Part shown: piece after piece, positions 6,760 through 8,934 of the stretch | Layout of the letters: each line of letters starts with the position of its first letter | How positions within the stretch are numbered: the stretch's first letter is position 1 | From: an uncultured Muribaculum sp. | GTDB lineage: Bacteria > Bacteroidota > Bacteroidia > Bacteroidales > Muribaculaceae | NCBI GenBank assembly: GCA_947573015.1 | Contig: CANPDS010000092.1 | Location: forward strand, 1 to 8,934 | Direction of reading: 5' to 3' | DNA: 8,934 nucleotides | The notes under the pieces: model-generated | Told to the model about the DNA's origin: nothing | The model's database searches: none | The model's input: the letters and a program-made list of their open reading frames with translations, nothing else | Position numbers and translations under genes: made by a program

Positions 6760-6767
6760 TAATTTTG
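6760..6767 (+). promoter_or_regulatory. Candidate -7 box of the carboxylase promoter
   Basis: TAATTTTG fits TAnnTTTG and lies 127 bp before the carboxylase start. No TTTG occurs at the expected -33 position (about 6736-6739, aagc), so only half of the promoter is convincing. Transcription would begin near 6774 and give a leader of about 120 nt. The rest of the 304-bp gap (6591-6894) shows no gene I can support, only a leader hairpin and a palindrome described separately. Confidence 0.45.
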
Positions 6768-6797
6768 CAATCTGGTTTATAGCAAGTTGTAATCCAC

Positions 6798-6830
6798 TGT
6801 GAATCAGAAGATTCGCAATAAATGCATTTA
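6798..6830 (+). promoter_or_regulatory. Structured leader of the carboxylase gene: hairpin plus palindrome
   Basis: In the presumed 5' leader an 8-bp stem with one G:U pair (6798-6805 with 6810-6817) closes an agaa tetraloop. One base later comes the perfect 12-bp palindrome taaatgcattta (6819-6830). The pair lies between the likely transcription start and the start codon at 6895. It may affect mRNA stability or bind a regulator. It matches no riboswitch I know. Confidence 0.35.
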
Positions 6831-6894
6831 ATGACAAATTACTCGCAGGGTAAGGCGTCGAGCTATGTAACCGCCACATAAACCAACATAAATT

Positions 6895-8787
6895 ATGGCA
6901 AATCGTAAGCTTAAAATCAGAGACCTAACGCTGCGCGACGGACAGCAGTCTCTTTTCGCGACCCGCATGCCTCAGTCGTGCATCGACCGTCTGCTCCCAC
7001 TCTATGAGGGCGCCAATTTTTATATAATGGAAGTATGGGGAGGCGCAGTCCCCGACTCCGTAATGCGCTATCTCGACGAATCTCCCTGGGAGCGTCTGCG
7101 CATATGCTCGAAGGCCATGAAAGGCCACTCACTGCTGTCGGCCCTCTCACGTGGCCGCAATCTCTTCGGCTATGTACCCTACCCCGACACAGTGCTCGAA
7201 GGCTTCTACAAAGAGGCTATCAAGAATGGCCTAAACGTGATGCGTATCTTTGATGCCCTCAACGACCTTGACAACGTGAAGGAATCGATACGCATGATCA
7301 ACGAGCTTGGCGGTATCGCCGACGGCGCCGTATGCTATACTGTCGATCCTAAGGAAGAAGCACCTGCAGAGCCTGCCGAGAAGCCCGGCTTCTTCGCACG
7401 CCTGTTCGGCAAAAAGCCTGAAGTGGCTCCCGCTCCCGAAAAGATATTTACCGACGACTACTTCGTAAGCAAGGCCAAGGCCATGGAGGCTTACGGAGCC
7501 AAGATCATCACCCTCAAGGATATGGCCGGCCTTGTAAACCCAGCACGCATCGCATCGCTCATGCCTAAGCTGAAAGCTGCCGTAACCGTGCCGGTCGATT
7601 TCCATACCCACTGTACCCCTGGCTATGGTCTGGCATCGTCGCTTGTGGCCATCATCAACGGCGTCGACATACTCGACACAAACATATGGTGGTTTGGCGA
7701 AGGCTCGGCCGCTCCCGCCATCGAGCTCATCTACGTGTTCTGCCAGAAGCTCGGCATCGAGGTTGAGGCAAACATGGAAGCCGTGGGCAAGATCCGCGCC
7801 GAACTCTACGACGTGCGCAAGCAGCTCGCCGCATTCGACCTCAACAAGGACCATTTCCCAAAAGCATTCGATCCGCTGGCCGACAAGCTTCCCGCAGAGA
7901 TCGACGCCCAGTTCGACCGTGCCATCGCTGCCGCGAAAGCCAACGACGAAGAGGCCCTGCTCGATGCATGCCATGCTATCGAGGACTATTTCGGATTCCC
8001 CAAGCCCAACCTTCTCGTGAAGGATGCCGAGGTGCCCGGCGGCATGTACTCCAACATGGTGGCACAGCTCAAGGCTCTTGGTGCAAGCGATCTGCTCGAC
8101 GATGCTATGCGCCTGATACCCAAGGTGCGCCGCGACGCAGGCCTGGTGCCTCTCGTTACCCCCACCAGCCAGATCGTAGGTAGCCAGGCTGTAAGCGTGG
8201 CCCTCGACCGCAAGAAAGGCAACCCCGACTACAGCAACCCATCCAACCAGTTTATCTCGCTCGTAAAGGGCGAGTATGGCCATACTCCGGTAGCTGTAGA
8301 TCCTGCATTCCGCGAGAAGATCGCCGGCACTCCGGTAGAGACTCCCTACGATGTGAGCAAATATAAGAAGCCCGAAAACCCAACTCTTGAGGATATGGGT
8401 GGCGTGAAGCTCGCTTCTAACCAGGAGGAGTATCTGCTTCTTGAACTGCTTCCAACCGTGGCCAACGGATTCCTCCGCAAACGCCGCGCCGAAGAGTGGG
8501 AAAAGACACAGGCTGCCGCTGCACCAAAGGCCGAAGAAAAAGCAGCTCCAGCTCAGGCTGCTGAGCCGGTCACCGGTCCGACTCTCAACGCACCCATGGG
8601 TGGCCGCATCGTAAGCATCAATGTAAAGCCTGGCGATAAGGTTGCTTACGGCCAGACAGTGATGGTATACGAGGCCATGAAGATGGAAAACGACCTTGCT
8701 GCTGAAAACAACGGCACCGTAAAACGCGTGCTCGTGGCAGTAGACCAGGTGGTAGCCACCGATCAGCCGCTCATCGAGTTTGAATAA
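6895..8787 (+). CDS. oadA: Biotin-dependent carboxyltransferase (oxaloacetate decarboxylase alpha / pyruvate carboxylase B type)
   Basis: This is a single 630-residue chain with three parts. The N-terminal TIM-barrel carboxyltransferase carries LTLRDGQQSLFATR (11-24, metal ligand D15), EVWGGAVPDS (46-55), RIFDALND (117-124), ITLKDMAGL (205-213, with K208 the expected carboxylated lysine) and VDFHTHCTPG (234-243, metal ligands H237 and H239). A conserved C-terminal carboxyltransferase region follows (about 290-520). An Ala/Pro/Lys-rich linker (about 538-560) leads to a biotinyl domain with EAMKMEND (593-600), where K596 carries biotin. The family moves CO2 between biotin and pyruvate/oxaloacetate, or decarboxylates oxaloacetate with Na+ export when membrane partners exist. 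None is in the window, so the substrate and the symbol are provisional. About 30 extra residues (152-184) and an altered 261-275 loop are noted as findings. The ATG follows an A-rich leader without Shine-Dalgarno. Confidence 0.88.
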   Translation: MANRKLKIRDLTLRDGQQSLFATRMPQSCIDRLLPLYEGANFYIMEVWGGAVPDSVMRYLDESPWERLRICSKAMKGHSLLSALSRGRNLFGYVPYPDTVLEGFYKEAIKNGLNVMRIFDALNDLDNVKESIRMINELGGIADGAVCYTVDPKEEAPAEPAEKPGFFARLFGKKPEVAPAPEKIFTDDYFVSKAKAMEAYGAKIITLKDMAGLVNPARIASLMPKLKAAVTVPVDFHTHCTPGYGLASSLVAIINGVDILDTNIWWFGEGSAAPAIELIYVFCQKLGIEVEANMEAVGKIRAELYDVRKQLAAFDLNKDHFPKAFDPLADKLPAEIDAQFDRAIAAAKANDEEALLDACHAIEDYFGFPKPNLLVKDAEVPGGMYSNMVAQLKALGASDLLDDAMRLIPKVRRDAGLVPLVTPTSQIVGSQAVSVALDRKKGNPDYSNPSNQFISLVKGEYGHTPVAVDPAFREKIAGTPVETPYDVSKYKKPENPTLEDMGGVKLASNQEEYLLLELLPTVANGFLRKRRAEEWEKTQAAAAPKAEEKAAPAQAAEPVTGPTLNAPMGGRIVSINVKPGDKVAYGQTVMVYEAMKMENDLAAENNGTVKRVLVAVDQVVATDQPLIEFE

Positions 8788-8823
8788 TCAACTGATCTCA
8801 CGGTTATTTTTGGCGCAAAAAAG

Positions 8824-8855
8824 TTTGGCCGACTGAATATTAATGCTTAACTTTG
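8824..8855 (+). promoter_or_regulatory. Promoter for the next rightward gene
   Basis: TTTG (8824-8827), a 20-nt spacer and TAACTTTG (8848-8855) form a perfect Bacteroidetes-type promoter. It starts 36 bp after the carboxylase stop, so the following gene has its own promoter and need not depend on carboxylase transcription. Expected transcription start is near 8862. Confidence 0.72.
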
Positions 8856-8857
8856 CC

Positions 8858-8898
8858 GCGCCATTACGAATCGGAGCACGATTGTTTGGCTCCGGCGC
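8858..8898 (+). promoter_or_regulatory. Hairpin in the leader of the next gene
   Basis: A 6-bp G/C-rich stem (cggagc 8872-8877 with gctccg 8889-8894, 11-nt loop) is enclosed by a competing gcgcc/ggcgc pairing (8858-8862 with 8894-8898) that shares G8894. The expected transcription start (near 8862) falls inside the outer left arm, so only the inner stem is surely transcribed. It is not followed by a T run, so it is not an intrinsic terminator. Confidence 0.3.
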
Positions 8899-8916
8899 TT
8901 GACGGCGTAACTAATA

Positions 8917-8934
8917 ATGTACACAATAAAACAG
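8917..8934 (+). CDS. Possible start of a further gene, six codons only
   Basis: An ATG at 8917-8919, about 55 nt after the expected start of transcription from the promoter at 8824-8855, opens a frame (MYTIKQ) that runs to the window edge without a stop. The upstream context is A-rich. Six codons cannot identify a product, and the true start may lie beyond the window. Confidence 0.3.

Noticed and set aside
6682..6879. 65-aa minus-strand frame in the gap before the carboxylase
   Set aside because: It crosses the A/T runs, the -7 box and the leader hairpin, and its composition is simply that of A/T-rich DNA. No promoter or conserved motif supports it.
2403..6894. Attachment-site direct repeats bounding the island
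   Set aside because: Comparing the two flanks by eye gave only TTTGCAAT, which in both places belongs to a promoter -7 box. No tRNA gene or integrase is present.
7231..8283. 350-aa open frame antisense to the carboxylase
   Set aside because: It lies wholly within the well-supported carboxylase frame, has a Cys/His/Val-rich composition typical of an antisense shadow, and has no recognisable motif.
1..8934. tRNA, rRNA, CRISPR array or insertion sequence
   Set aside because: No cloverleaf ending, ribosomal RNA signature, regularly spaced repeat or transposase was seen on either strand.

Overview
The window looks like chromosomal DNA of a member of the Bacteroidales, most likely Muribaculaceae-like. 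Four promoters fit the Bacteroidetes pattern (TTTG or TTG at -33, about 20 nt, then a box close to TAnnTTTG at -7). Start codons lack Shine-Dalgarno sequences and follow A/T-rich leaders. The housekeeping proteins (tripeptidase T, MiaA, a biotin-dependent carboxyltransferase with a fused biotin domain, and a rubredoxin-type protein) also fit this group. The family-level taxon is an inference.

Layout. Positions 1-60 hold the first 20 codons of a rubredoxin/reverse-rubrerythrin-type protein on the minus strand, with its promoter near 130-161. Positions 257-2402 hold a minus-strand two-gene operon, pepT then miaA, which ends in a hairpin-plus-T-run terminator at 197-251. A 250-bp intergenic region (2403-2652) carries two divergent promoters, one for pepT and one reading right. 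Positions 2653-6590 hold five plus-strand genes, closely packed and intact: a proline-rich 103-aa protein, a major capsid protein of the SU10/DUF5309-like HK97-fold type, a 179-aa connector-like protein, a short portal protein, and a small lipoprotein with a C-terminal membrane anchor that resembles a unimolecular spanin. After a 304-bp non-coding leader comes a 630-aa carboxyltransferase plus biotin-carrier protein of the oxaloacetate decarboxylase alpha / pyruvate carboxylase B type (6895-8787). The last 147 bp contain a good promoter and a leader hairpin for a further rightward gene that lies outside the window.

The interesting part is the phage head island at 2653-6590. It encodes capsid, probable connector, portal and spanin but no terminase, protease, tail, endolysin, holin, integrase or repressor, and it sits between ordinary metabolic genes. 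Its reading frames are uninterrupted, tightly spaced and driven by a near-perfect host-type promoter, so it does not look like random prophage decay. It could be a domesticated head module, one locus of a split gene transfer agent-like particle, part of a capsid-encoding satellite, or a recent prophage remnant. The sequence alone cannot decide among these. The capsid-before-portal order and the portal's early C-terminal end are further oddities.

The flanking genes have no evident functional link to the island: PepT trims tripeptides, MiaA prenylates A37 of tRNAs, and the carboxyltransferase works on C3/C4 acids.
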